From: Pseudomonas syringae
GTDB taxonomy: Bacteria; Pseudomonadota; Gammaproteobacteria; Pseudomonadales; Pseudomonadaceae
Direction: 5' to 3'
Length of the DNA stretch: 35,126 nt
Assembly: GCF_000737245.1 (NCBI RefSeq)
Contig: NZ_JPQU01000053.1
Location: 1-35,126 of the forward strand
The position numbers were made by a program, and so were the translations under genes. Shown here piece after piece: positions 23,899 to 31,294 of this stretch. The notes beneath the pieces are model-generated. The model saw nothing but the letters and a program-made list of their open reading frames with translations. It made no database searches and was not told the origin of the DNA. Numbering within the stretch: position 1 is the stretch's first letter; each line of letters opens with the position of its first letter.

Positions 23899-23952
23899 GT
23901 TTTTCATTCCCCCGTCCGCCGCGGGCATTTTCATGCACATAAGGAATCGTCC

Positions 23953-25104
23953 ATGCATTGCAAAACCTTGATCGCTACACTTTGCGCCAGCGCCTTTCTG
24001 ACGTTATCGCTGAACGCTGCTGCAGGACCCGTTCAAGATTTCAAAAGCGAACAGGGCACTATCAGTGTCGAAGAAGTGACCAAGGGGCTGGATCATCCTT
24101 GGGCGCTGGCTTTCCTGCCGGACAACAAAGGCATGCTGATCACGGAGAAGTCAGGCAACCTGCGGATTGTTGCGCCTGACGGTACTCTTTCCAAGCCGCT
24201 GTCCGGTGTGCCCAAGGTCTGGGCTCAGGGTCAGGGTGGTCTGCTGGATGTGGTGCTTTCCCCCGACTTCGCCACCGACCGCATGGTTTACCTGACTTTT
24301 TCCGAAGTGGGTGAGGACGGCAAAGGCGGGACGGCGGCAGGGCGAGGGCGCTTGTCCACCGACCTGAGCAAGCTGGAAAACTTCAACGTGATCTTCCGTC
24401 AACAACCCAAGCTGTCAGTGGGCAACCACTTCGGCTCGCGGATGGTCTTTGATCGCGACGGTTACCTGTTCATTGCCCTGGGCGAAAACAACAATCGCCC
24501 GACTTCCCAGGACCTGGACAAGCTGCAGGGCAAAGTCGTGCGGTTGTACGCCGATGGCAAGGTACCGCCGGACAATCCGTTCGTAGGCCAGAAAAATGTG
24601 CGTCCGGAAATCTGGTCGTATGGCCATCGCAATCAGCAGGGCGCAGCCTTGAACCCCTGGACCGGCACCTTGTGGACCAATGAACACGGACCTAAAGGCG
24701 GTGATGAGGTGAACATCATCGAACGCGCACAGAATTACGGCTGGCCGCTGGCAACCCACGGCATCGACTATTCCGGCGTACCTATTTCCGAATCAAAAGG
24801 TGAGTTTGTCGAAGGGACGATCAAGCCGTTTCACGTCTGGCAGAAGTCACCTGGCATCAGCGGTATGGCGTTCTACGATGCCTCACGCTTCAAGGCCTGG
24901 GATCACAATCTGTTCATCGGTGCACTGGCAAGCGAAGAGCTGATCCGCCTGGAGTTTCAGGGCGACAAGATTGTTCATGAAGAGCGTTTGCTGGGGGATT
25001 TGAAGAAACGCATCCGCGATGTTCGCCAAGGGCCGGATGGTTATATCTATGTATTGACCGACGAGGGTGACGGGCAACTTTTGAAAGTTGGGTTGAAGCA
25101 ATAG
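23953..25104 (+). CDS. Soluble PQQ-type aldose sugar dehydrogenase
   Basis: A 383-residue exported protein: signal peptide to about residue 24 (AAAG), then a six-bladed beta-propeller of the glucose/sorbosone dehydrogenase family, as in E. coli YliI (Asd). Typical phrases are GLDHPWALAFLPDNKGMLIT (45-64), VGNHFGSRMVFDRDGYLFIA (with the histidine that acts as catalytic base), EIWSYGHRNQQGAALNPWTG and EHGPKGGDEVNII. It should oxidise aldoses in the periplasm with PQQ. ATAAGGAAT precedes the ATG. Whether it uses PQQ cannot be proven by sequence alone. Confidence 0.9.
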   Translation: MHCKTLIATLCASAFLTLSLNAAAGPVQDFKSEQGTISVEEVTKGLDHPWALAFLPDNKGMLITEKSGNLRIVAPDGTLSKPLSGVPKVWAQGQGGLLDVVLSPDFATDRMVYLTFSEVGEDGKGGTAAGRGRLSTDLSKLENFNVIFRQQPKLSVGNHFGSRMVFDRDGYLFIALGENNNRPTSQDLDKLQGKVVRLYADGKVPPDNPFVGQKNVRPEIWSYGHRNQQGAALNPWTGTLWTNEHGPKGGDEVNIIERAQNYGWPLATHGIDYSGVPISESKGEFVEGTIKPFHVWQKSPGISGMAFYDASRFKAWDHNLFIGALASEELIRLEFQGDKIVHEERLLGDLKKRIRDVRQGPDGYIYVLTDEGDGQLLKVGLKQ

Positions 25105-25121
25105 TTTCAATCTGCAATTAA

Positions 25122-25210
25122 CTGTAGGAGTGAGCTTGCTCGCGATAACGTTAGATCAGACGATAAATCATCGTGATCAAATCGAATCGCGAGCAAGCTC
25201 GCTCCTACAG
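25122..25210. repeat. REP pair (TGTAGGAGTGAGCTTGCTCGC type)
   Basis: Arms CTGTAGGAGTGAGCTTGCTC and its near complement ending CTCGCTCCTACAG around a 40-base spacer. It lies between the convergent dehydrogenase and PepSY genes. Confidence 0.9.
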
Positions 25211-25236
25211 AGTAATGCGCATGGTGTGATAAGTGT

Positions 25237-25542
25237 TTACTTATCCTGTTTGTCTTTCAGGATGTCACCGGTTTTGGCATCCAGGTCTACATCCCATTCC
25301 ACGCCTTTGGCATCGCGCAGTTCAACTTGATACACGTAACGCTCAGCGTGCTTATCAAGCTCGGTGTCGTGGATGGTGAAGCCTGGGTGCTTGTCCAACG
25401 CCAGTTTGTTGAGTTTTTCGAAGTCCATCACCGTCCCGGCTTTATGCAGGCGGACCACTTCGTCCGGGCCGATATCAGCTTGAGCAACACCGGCAGCGGT
25501 AGTCAGGGCAAGGGCAGCAAACATGGCAGATAGAGTTTTCAT
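25237..25542 (-). CDS. Exported PepSY-domain protein
   Basis: A 101-residue exported protein: signal peptide ending AQA-DIG (about residue 22), then a single PepSY domain (KHPGFTIHDTELDKHAERYV and GVEWDVDLDAKTGDILKDK). PepSY domains bind or inhibit peptidases and are common small targets of two-component systems in Pseudomonas. The frame opens at 25629, but AAGGAA precedes the ATG at 25542, where the signal peptide begins. A tandem PmrA-like box lies about 90 bases upstream, so induction by a two-component system is likely. Confidence 0.88.
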   Translation of the reverse strand: MKTLSAMFAALALTTAAGVAQADIGPDEVVRLHKAGTVMDFEKLNKLALDKHPGFTIHDTELDKHAERYVYQVELRDAKGVEWDVDLDAKTGDILKDKQDK

Positions 25543-25632
25543 TTTTCGTTCCTTCTGATTGATCTGGTAGTTGAGATCCAGCGGGAAGCGAATCGTTCCC
25601 TTGTCTGGTTGAAGCCAGATTAACCACACTTA

Positions 25633-25649
25633 CTTAATTCATCCTTAAT
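25633..25649 (-). promoter_or_regulatory. PmrA-like tandem box upstream of the PepSY gene
   Basis: CTTAAT-N5-CTTAAT (25633-25638 and 25644-25649, spacer TCATC) exactly matches the PmrA-type consensus used by OmpR-family regulators. The gene lies on the minus strand, where a possible -10 (TAATCT, 25622-25617) follows the box after 10 bases, placing the box over the -35 region as in PmrA-activated promoters. Which regulator binds it (PmrA, ColR or QseB-like) is not decidable here. Confidence 0.6.
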
Positions 25650-25735
25650 GTTAAATGAAGGGTGTTTTTCTGAGTAAGAGCCAGCGAATGTCGCTTCAAT
25701 AGCTTGCTTGACATAAGAACACCTCAGTTGGCCTG

Positions 25736-25866
25736 ACGGACCGCGTCGACGGCTTCGCGGGCAAGCCTCGCTCCAACAGGTTAAGGGGTCGTCTGTGGGA
25801 GCGGTGCTTGCCCGCGATGGCAGCGACGCGGTTTGTCTGATTCGCCAGCAAGCTCGCTCCCACGGG
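25736..25866. repeat. Compound REP cluster
   Basis: A single right-hand REP half (CGCGGGCAAGCCTCGCTCCA, 25756-25775) is followed by a REP pair (CTGTGGGAGCGGTGCTTGCC from 25792 to GCTCGCTCCCACGGG at 25866) whose halves belong to different types, GCTTGCCCGC and GCAAGCTCGC. It looks like a recombination product of several REPs and fills the gap before the transporter gene. Confidence 0.75.
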
Positions 25867-25991
25867 TTCGGTGGTATGCGTACTCGACCAACCAGTCAGC
25901 AACCCATAACACCCATCGCCCTTGAGTTTGCTATTCTTCGCGCCCTGCGACGGGTTGTCGCGCTCAACTCTTAATCGTGTCCGGGGTTCAT

Positions 25992-27302
25992 ATGACGGCC
26001 ATTGTTCGACCACGCCCCCAGCCGCTGTCTCGTGCTGATTACAAAACCCTGGGCCTTGCGGCGCTGGGCGGGGCGCTTGAGATCTATGACTTCATCATCT
26101 TTGTATTCTTTGCGCTGACCCTCAGCCAACTGTTCTTCCCGCCGGAAATGCCTGAATGGCTGCGCCTGCTGCAAAGCTTCGGGATCTTCGTCACCGGCTA
26201 TCTGGCACGTCCGCTGGGCGGCATCCTGATGGCGCATTTCGCCGACAAGCTGGGCCGTAAACGCGTTTTCAGCCTCAGCATTCTGATGATGGCCTTGCCG
26301 TGCCTGCTGATCGGCGTGATGCCGACCTATGCACAGATCGGCTACTGGGCGCCGCTGATCCTCCTGGCATTGCGCATTCTGCAAGGTGCAGCGGTGGGTG
26401 GCGAAGTGCCCAGTGCGTGGGTATTCGTCGCAGAGCACGCGCCCAAATCCCATCGCGGTTATGCCCTGGGTGTGTTGCAGGCCGGTCTGACCTTCGGGTA
26501 TCTGCTGGGGGCGCTGGTTGCAACCTGGTTGGCGAAAGTCTTCACCCCGGCGGAAATCCTCGAAGGGGCATGGCGCATTCCGTTCCTGCTGGGCGGGGTG
26601 TTTGGCGTAGTGGGCGTCTGGTTGCGTCGCTGGCTGAGTGAAACCCCGGTGTTCATGGCCATGCAGGCTCAACGCGAAACCGTCACCGAGTTGCCGTTGA
26701 AAGCCGTGTTGCGTGAACACCGTCAGTCGCTGCTGCCCGCCGCGTTGCTGACCTGCGTGCTGACGTCGGCGGTCGTGGTGCTGGTGGTCATTACCCCCAC
26801 GGTCATGCAGAAAAGCTTCGGCATGAGCGCCAGCCATACGTTCGCCCTGAGCAGCCTTGGCATTGTGTTCCTCAATATCGGCTGTGTGCTGGCCGGCAGG
26901 CTGGTTGACCGGATCGGCGCGTGGCGGGCCGTGATGTTTTACAGCGCGCTATTACCCCTGGGCATCGGTCTGCTGTATGCCAGCCTGATTGGCCATTGGC
27001 CCGCGCCGGGCATTGCCTACGCAGTGGCCGGGCTGGCATGTGGGATTGTCGGCGTGGTGCCGTCGGTGATGGTGGGGCTGTTTCCAGCAGATATCCGCGT
27101 GTCGGGCATTTCGTTCACCTACAACATTGCTTACGCACTCTGGGCCAGCACCACGCCGCTGATGCTGATCGCCCTGATGCCCTGGAGCCCGTGGGTATGC
27201 GTGGTCTATGTGGCGGTGATGGGCGCCGTCGGGCTACTGACCGCCACGGTCTTCGGGCTGCGTCGCGGCATGAAGGTCGACGCCGTGTTGCTGGGTAGCT
27301 GA
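25992..27302 (+). CDS. MHS-family proton symporter (MFS)
   Basis: A 436-residue transporter with twelve membrane segments. It has ALGGALEIYDFIIFVFFAL at the start, the MFS loop motif MAHFADKLGRKRVFSLSI (about 82-99), and RILQGAAVGGEVPSAWVFVAEH, all typical of the metabolite:H+ symporter group (ProP, KgtP, ShiA). The ATG at 25992 is used rather than the GTG at 25977; GGGG precedes it. Substrates in the group range from osmolytes to organic acids, so none is assigned. It stands just before the sigma factor gene. Confidence 0.88.
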   Translation: MTAIVRPRPQPLSRADYKTLGLAALGGALEIYDFIIFVFFALTLSQLFFPPEMPEWLRLLQSFGIFVTGYLARPLGGILMAHFADKLGRKRVFSLSILMMALPCLLIGVMPTYAQIGYWAPLILLALRILQGAAVGGEVPSAWVFVAEHAPKSHRGYALGVLQAGLTFGYLLGALVATWLAKVFTPAEILEGAWRIPFLLGGVFGVVGVWLRRWLSETPVFMAMQAQRETVTELPLKAVLREHRQSLLPAALLTCVLTSAVVVLVVITPTVMQKSFGMSASHTFALSSLGIVFLNIGCVLAGRLVDRIGAWRAVMFYSALLPLGIGLLYASLIGHWPAPGIAYAVAGLACGIVGVVPSVMVGLFPADIRVSGISFTYNIAYALWASTTPLMLIALMPWSPWVCVVYVAVMGAVGLLTATVFGLRRGMKVDAVLLGS

Positions 27303-27365
27303 CGGCCTGCCTCTTGTTCGGTCTGGATGAAGCTAATCTTCATTCAGACCCCACGAGAGCCCGGC

Positions 27366-28640
27366 ATGAACCGTGATCTTGATAGCAACAATGTTCAGGC
27401 GATCAACGCCGAAGTAGAGGCCCTGTACCGCCAGGAATCGCGTCGGGTGCTGGCGACGCTGATCCGCCTGCTGGGCAATTTCGAATTGGCCGAAGAAGCC
27501 TTGCAGGACGCTTTTATTGCGGCCGTCGAGCAATGGCCACAAAGCGGTTTACCGCACAATCCCCGAGCATGGCTAATCTCGGCGGGACGCTTCAAAGCCA
27601 TCGACAGCCTGCGTCGTCGCTCTCGTTTCGACGCGTCGCTGGCACAGATGGCTCGCGAGCTGGAAGGCCAGATGCACACGCAGCAGCCGGATCTGGACAG
27701 CGTCGAAGATGACCGTTTGCGGCTGATCTTCACCTGCTGCCACCCGGCACTGACCGAAGACGCTCAGGTCGCGCTGACCCTGCGCGAAGTCTGCGATCTG
27801 ACCACCGAAGAAATCGCCCGCGCTTTTCTCATCACGCCCTCCACCGTGGCCCAGCGTATCGTGCGCGCCAAGAACAAGATCCGCGACGCGCGCATCCCTT
27901 ACGAAGTACCGACGCTCGGCGAACTGCCCGAGCGGCTGGACGCGGTGTTGCGGGTCATCTATCTGGTGTTCAACGAGGGTTATTTCGCATCTTCGGGCGA
28001 CGAGTTACTGCGCAGTGAGTTGTCCAGCGAGGCGATTCGTCTGGGCCGCCTGCTGCTGGAGCTGCTGCCCGAGCCTGAAGTCTGCGGGTTGCTGGCGTTG
28101 ATGCTGCTGACTGAATCCCGGCGCGCTGCGCGGATTTCCGCCAGCGGCGAGCCGGTCTTGCTCGACAGCCAGGACCGCCGTCTCTGGGATCGCCAGATGA
28201 TTGCTGAAGGCCAGGCCTTGGTCGAAAAAGCCCTGCGCTCCGGACGCTATAACGCCTACAGCGTGCAAGGCGCCATCGCAGCAGTACACGCCGACGCTGG
28301 CTACGCCGAGGACACCGATTGGGCGCAAATTGTCGGCCTTTATGATGTGCTGATCTGCTTGACCGAATCTCCCGTGGTGGCACTCAACCGGGCTGTTGCC
28401 GTTGCCATGTTGCACGGCCCTAAGGCAGGCCTGGCGTTGATCGAAACACTATTGAGCAATGGCGAGTTACAGGATTATCACCTTGCCTGGTCCGCCAAAG
28501 CCGACCTCTGCTGTCGTAGCGGGGACATTGCCGAGGCCTGCGTGGCCTACCGCAAAGCCATACAGCTGGCACGTCAGACCGTCGACCGGCAATTTCTTCA
28601 GCGCTGTCTGGACGACCTGCAGGCCGACCAAAACAGCTAA
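27366..28640 (+). CDS. ECF42-type sigma factor with C-terminal extension
   Basis: A 424-residue sigma factor. Region 2 (about 20-90) has NFELAEEALQDAFIAAVEQW and PRAWLISAGRFKAIDSLRRR; region 4 (about 120-175) has LTLREVCDLTTEEIARAFLI and TVAQRIVRAKNKIRDARIPY. It is twice normal length: after residue 180 comes the large helical DUF6596/TPR-like extension (VIYLVFNEGYFASSGDELLR, SPVVALNRAVAVAMLHGPKA). This architecture defines ECF42 factors, where the extension replaces an anti-sigma factor. A DGPF gene follows, as expected. I start it at ATG 27366; ATG 27327 is the rival and both have weak ribosome sites. Confidence 0.9.
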   Translation: MNRDLDSNNVQAINAEVEALYRQESRRVLATLIRLLGNFELAEEALQDAFIAAVEQWPQSGLPHNPRAWLISAGRFKAIDSLRRRSRFDASLAQMARELEGQMHTQQPDLDSVEDDRLRLIFTCCHPALTEDAQVALTLREVCDLTTEEIARAFLITPSTVAQRIVRAKNKIRDARIPYEVPTLGELPERLDAVLRVIYLVFNEGYFASSGDELLRSELSSEAIRLGRLLLELLPEPEVCGLLALMLLTESRRAARISASGEPVLLDSQDRRLWDRQMIAEGQALVEKALRSGRYNAYSVQGAIAAVHADAGYAEDTDWAQIVGLYDVLICLTESPVVALNRAVAVAMLHGPKAGLALIETLLSNGELQDYHLAWSAKADLCCRSGDIAEACVAYRKAIQLARQTVDRQFLQRCLDDLQADQNS

Positions 28641-28673
28641 CCGCAGATACTTCCCAAAACAGTCGCTGCAGGC

Positions 28674-28700
28674 TGTCGATTTCCTCCATCTCCAAGCGAC
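28674..28700 (+). promoter_or_regulatory. Predicted ECF42-dependent promoter of the DGPF operon
   Basis: TGTCGA (28674-28679) and CGAC (28697-28700) are 17 bases apart and lie 34 bases before the DGPF start codon. ECF42 promoters are described as TGTCGA at -35 with a CGA/TC-type -10, so this site fits both in sequence and place. No copy precedes the sigma gene itself. The target operon thus appears to be the next three genes. Confidence 0.7.
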
Positions 28701-28733
28701 TAATCCCTGCAAATGCCGGTAATGGAGGACGCC

Positions 28734-29123
28734 ATGAAATACCTTTGCCTTATTTACAGCGACGAACAGACCCTGCACTCGCATCCCGACAGCCCTCGGG
28801 ATGATGAATGTCTTGCTTACGCCCAGTCGGTGCAAGCCAGCGGCCACATGTTGGCGTCTGAGCCCCTGGAGTCGGTGCAGACGGCCACCACCGTGCGCAA
28901 GCGCAACGGCAAAGTGCTGATCACCGATGGTCCCTTCGCCGAAACCAAGGAGCAACTGGCCGGGTTCTACCTGATTGACGCCAAGGATCTCAACGAAGCC
29001 ATTCACATCGCGGCGAATGTTCCCGCCGCTCGTGTGGGCAGTGTGGAAGTTCGGCCAGTACGCACCCTCAACTTGCAACAGTCCGCTAGCGAGAACACCA
29101 CCTATGAACGTCAACACAGCTGA
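28734..29123 (+). CDS. YCII-related DGPF-domain protein
   Basis: A 129-residue protein: MKYLCLIYSDE at the start, a central ferredoxin-like fold and the hallmark ITDGPFAETKEQLAGFYLID (about 63-82) that names the DGPF family. Such proteins are encoded beside ECF42 sigma factors and are thought to be enzymes or ligand-binding proteins, but their function is unknown. ATGGAGG precedes the ATG at 28734, so the in-frame ATG at 28713 is not used. The coding region overlaps the next gene by 20 bases. Confidence 0.9.
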   Translation: MKYLCLIYSDEQTLHSHPDSPRDDECLAYAQSVQASGHMLASEPLESVQTATTVRKRNGKVLITDGPFAETKEQLAGFYLIDAKDLNEAIHIAANVPAARVGSVEVRPVRTLNLQQSASENTTYERQHS

Positions 29124-29553
29124 GCAGCAAAGCACCCGTGAGCAGATCCAGACGCTGATTCAGCACTGGAGCGCTGCCATACGGGACAAGGATATCGAGG
29201 CGATCATGGCGTATTACGACCCGGAAATCGTCGCCTATGACGCCATCATTCAACTGCAGTTCAAGGGCATTGAAGCCTATGGCAAGCACTGGGAGTTCTG
29301 CCTGGGTATGTGTCCGGGCCCGATGATTTTCGAGCAGAGCGAACTGGTGGTGCATGGCGACCAGCAACTGGCGTTCGCCCATTGGTTGAACAGTTGTGGT
29401 GGCGCCGATGAGAAGGGCGAGATGAAGTCGTCATGGATGCGCGCCAGCGCAGGTTTCCGCCGCACGGCCGAGGGCTGGAAAGCCGTCCATGAGCATTTCT
29501 CGGCACCTTTCGATATGGAAAGCGGCAAGGCGCTGTTTGACCTTAAGCCTTGA
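29104..29553 (+). CDS. NTF2/SnoaL-like protein
   Basis: A 149-residue protein with the cone-shaped NTF2-like fold: helix IQTLIQHWSAAIRDKDIEAI, strand AYYDPEIVAYD and a late WMRASAGFRRTAEGWKAVHEH with the typical R-x-x-x-G-W-K-x-x-H ending. This family includes ketosteroid isomerases, epoxide hydrolases and many proteins without known activity. Its start overlaps the DGPF gene by 20 bases, so it is translationally coupled to the ECF42 target operon. An earlier in-frame start at 28975 would overlap far more and is rejected. Confidence 0.85.
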   Translation: MNVNTAEQQSTREQIQTLIQHWSAAIRDKDIEAIMAYYDPEIVAYDAIIQLQFKGIEAYGKHWEFCLGMCPGPMIFEQSELVVHGDQQLAFAHWLNSCGGADEKGEMKSSWMRASAGFRRTAEGWKAVHEHFSAPFDMESGKALFDLKP

Positions 29554-29587
29554 CCGGTAACCGTTTCACGAATCCGGAGAACAAAAA

Positions 29588-30052
29588 ATGAGTGTTCAAT
29601 CCGTACCCGACGACTATCGCAGCCTGACCATTTACTTGGGTGTGAAAGGCGCGTCCGGGGCTATCGAGTTCTACAAAAAAGCCTTCGGTGCCACTCAGGA
29701 CTTCCGCCTCGACACCCCTGACGGGCGCGTCGGACATGCCGCCCTGCGCATCGGCAGCTCGATGCTGATGCTGGGCGAACCCTGCGAGGAGGGGGTGTTG
29801 GGCAGCCCGGCCGCCGACAGCAAAGTGCCGTCTGGCCTGTATCTCTACGTTGACGATGCCGATCAGGTGTTCAACCAGGCTCTGGATGCTGGGGCCGAAC
29901 AAATCATGCCCATGGCGGATCAGTTTTACGGTGATCGCAGCGGCACGCTGAGGGATCCCTATGGCCATGTGTGGTTTATCGCCACCCACAAAGAGGACAT
30001 CGCACCCGAAGAAATACGCCGTCGAGCCGAAGAAATGTTCAAACAGTCTTAA
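29588..30052 (+). CDS. VOC/PhnB-like protein
   Basis: A 154-residue single-domain member of the vicinal oxygen chelate superfamily, PhnB-like: YLGVKGASGAIEFYKKAFGA near the start, VGHAALRIGSSMLMLGEP, LYLYVDDADQVFNQALDAGA and a late DPYGHVWFIATHKEDIAPEE. Relatives include glyoxalase, bleomycin-binding and methyltransferase-like proteins, so the activity is not predictable. Fourteen residues at the C-terminus (EEIRRRAEEMFKQS) form a helix. It lies 34 bases after the NTF2-like gene in the ECF42 operon. Confidence 0.88.
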   Translation: MSVQSVPDDYRSLTIYLGVKGASGAIEFYKKAFGATQDFRLDTPDGRVGHAALRIGSSMLMLGEPCEEGVLGSPAADSKVPSGLYLYVDDADQVFNQALDAGAEQIMPMADQFYGDRSGTLRDPYGHVWFIATHKEDIAPEEIRRRAEEMFKQS

Positions 30053-30059
30053 GTCTGTC

Positions 30060-30100
30060 AGCCCATGTCGATTGATGATGTGGGTTGTTTCCTATTGTTG
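30060..30100 (+). terminator. Weak candidate terminator of the ECF42 operon
   Basis: AGCCCA (30060-30065) can pair with TGGGTT (30081-30086) using one G-T pair, over a 15-base loop, followed by GTTTCCTATTGTTG. The stem is short, so termination is only suggested by its place after the last gene. Confidence 0.35.
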
Positions 30101-30159
30101 TTGAGAAATAAGAGTTAATTAAGTAAGTCTGCTGTGGATCCAATTTATTTGTGCCAACT

Positions 30160-30178
30160 GATTGTAATTATCATTTTC
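30160..30178 (+). promoter_or_regulatory. Fur-like box
   Basis: The 19 bases GATTGTAATTATCATTTTC agree with 14 of 19 positions of the Fur consensus, including all of the ATCATT right core. The surrounding 370-base gap (30053-30428) is AT-rich and has no convincing gene, so the box could control the protein at 30429 or a transcript in the gap. Iron control is a prediction. Confidence 0.45.
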
Positions 30179-30428
30179 GGCGTTTATCTTTTCGTTCGAC
30201 ACAAGTGTTGCGTGGGCTTGGTGATCTAATACGGATGGGCGAGGTTTTTAATTCGAAGGTTGTTCCTCGCGGGTGTGTAGGGAGGTCCTCTTCTGGTTAA
30301 CTATTTACAATGATCGTTCGTTATTGATTGGGGTCGGGAAGTGCTCGTCAGGGCGCTGCAAGACGTGCCTTCATAGGCGCAATAAGTGCTGTGCGTTAAA
30401 GCTTGTTAATAATAAAAGGAAGTTTTCA

Positions 30429-31151
30429 ATGGGCGTTATGTTGAAGAGAACCGCCGATCAGTCGTGTCCGTCATTCAGGCATGCGGCGTTTTTGCCGGGA
30501 GCTGATACTCGTCAGCTTTTCACACTGTTGGCCGCAAAGCAGGAGGTTCTATCGAAATCTCAGCTGTGTGATCTGCAGGCTTGGCTGCTTGGGCCTCAAG
30601 GCTCTCTGGAGAGGTTTTCACTGCGAGTTTCAAAGGTGGGCAGGAAAGCGCCGGGTCTGGATCACTCGCAAGTACCGGGTGGCGCCCGGCACAGGCAGCT
30701 TGCGGAGAAGAGCGCTCATTTCGTGTTGGCCCTGCATCATCGCTATAAGGCCACCGCCAACCCATTCAACGGGATGAACCGCAGATTGTTGTGCTGTGTG
30801 GTGTTCGACGATGCTGCGCCTTATACCTTGGCTGAACGCTTTGCCGCCGCCCACGCGCTTCGTCAGCAGGACAGCGCGTATTTCGCCAAACTTATTGCCA
30901 CAACCCGGCATACCGTAGAACGGCGTTTGGTTTTTATTGGACTGCTCGAACATTTCGATGCGCTTATGCCGATTGAGCGAAGTATCTATCCGCTGGATTA
31001 CCGCACTGTTCAACAAGGTCATCTAAATAGAGAAGAAGCCCTCTACGGCCCGCTCAAACTTGATAAGACTGTGGTGGAGTTGCTGGATGATCATCCGCCG
31101 CAATGGCTGCTGGAAAATCTCTGCCTGACCGGTATGACGGATCCGGCTTAA
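30429..31151 (+). CDS. Unrecognised soluble protein, possibly acquired
   Basis: A 240-residue protein I cannot place in any family. It has no signal peptide or membrane segment. The middle contains a basic stretch (SLRVSKVGRKAPGLDHSQVP) and later helices (ALRQQDSAYFAKLIATTRHT, ERRLVFIGLLEHFDALM); the C-terminus LLDDHPPQWLLENLCLTG is amphipathic. AAGGAAG lies 7 bases before the ATG at 30429; the frame extends to 30273 with an unnatural cysteine-rich N-terminus. The upstream gap and the gene's first part are more AT-rich than the window average, which hints at horizontal origin. A Fur-like box lies 250 bases upstream. Confidence 0.55.
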   Translation: MGVMLKRTADQSCPSFRHAAFLPGADTRQLFTLLAAKQEVLSKSQLCDLQAWLLGPQGSLERFSLRVSKVGRKAPGLDHSQVPGGARHRQLAEKSAHFVLALHHRYKATANPFNGMNRRLLCCVVFDDAAPYTLAERFAAAHALRQQDSAYFAKLIATTRHTVERRLVFIGLLEHFDALMPIERSIYPLDYRTVQQGHLNREEALYGPLKLDKTVVELLDDHPPQWLLENLCLTGMTDPA

Positions 31152-31177
31152 AAAGAAGTACTGAGTTGAAATATTTT

Positions 31178-31267
31178 CTGTAGGGGCTCACGAGTACCGC
31201 GAGGCAGCGATAGCGATCTGTCTGAACACCGCTATCGCTGCCTCGCGCTGCTCGTGAGCTCCTGCAA
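31178..31267. repeat. REP pair
   Basis: Arms CTGTAGGGGCTCACGAGTACC and CTGCTCGTGAGCTCCTGCAAC with core CGAGGCAGCGATAGC. It lies between the convergent unknown gene and the diguanylate cyclase gene. Confidence 0.88.
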
Positions 31268-31294
31268 CGCCAGACACCAAGTCAGATACAACGC

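Noticed and set aside
28713..28733. Earlier ATG for the DGPF protein
   Set aside because: The ATG at 28734 has a perfect GGAGG at the right distance and matches the usual MKYLCLIY start.
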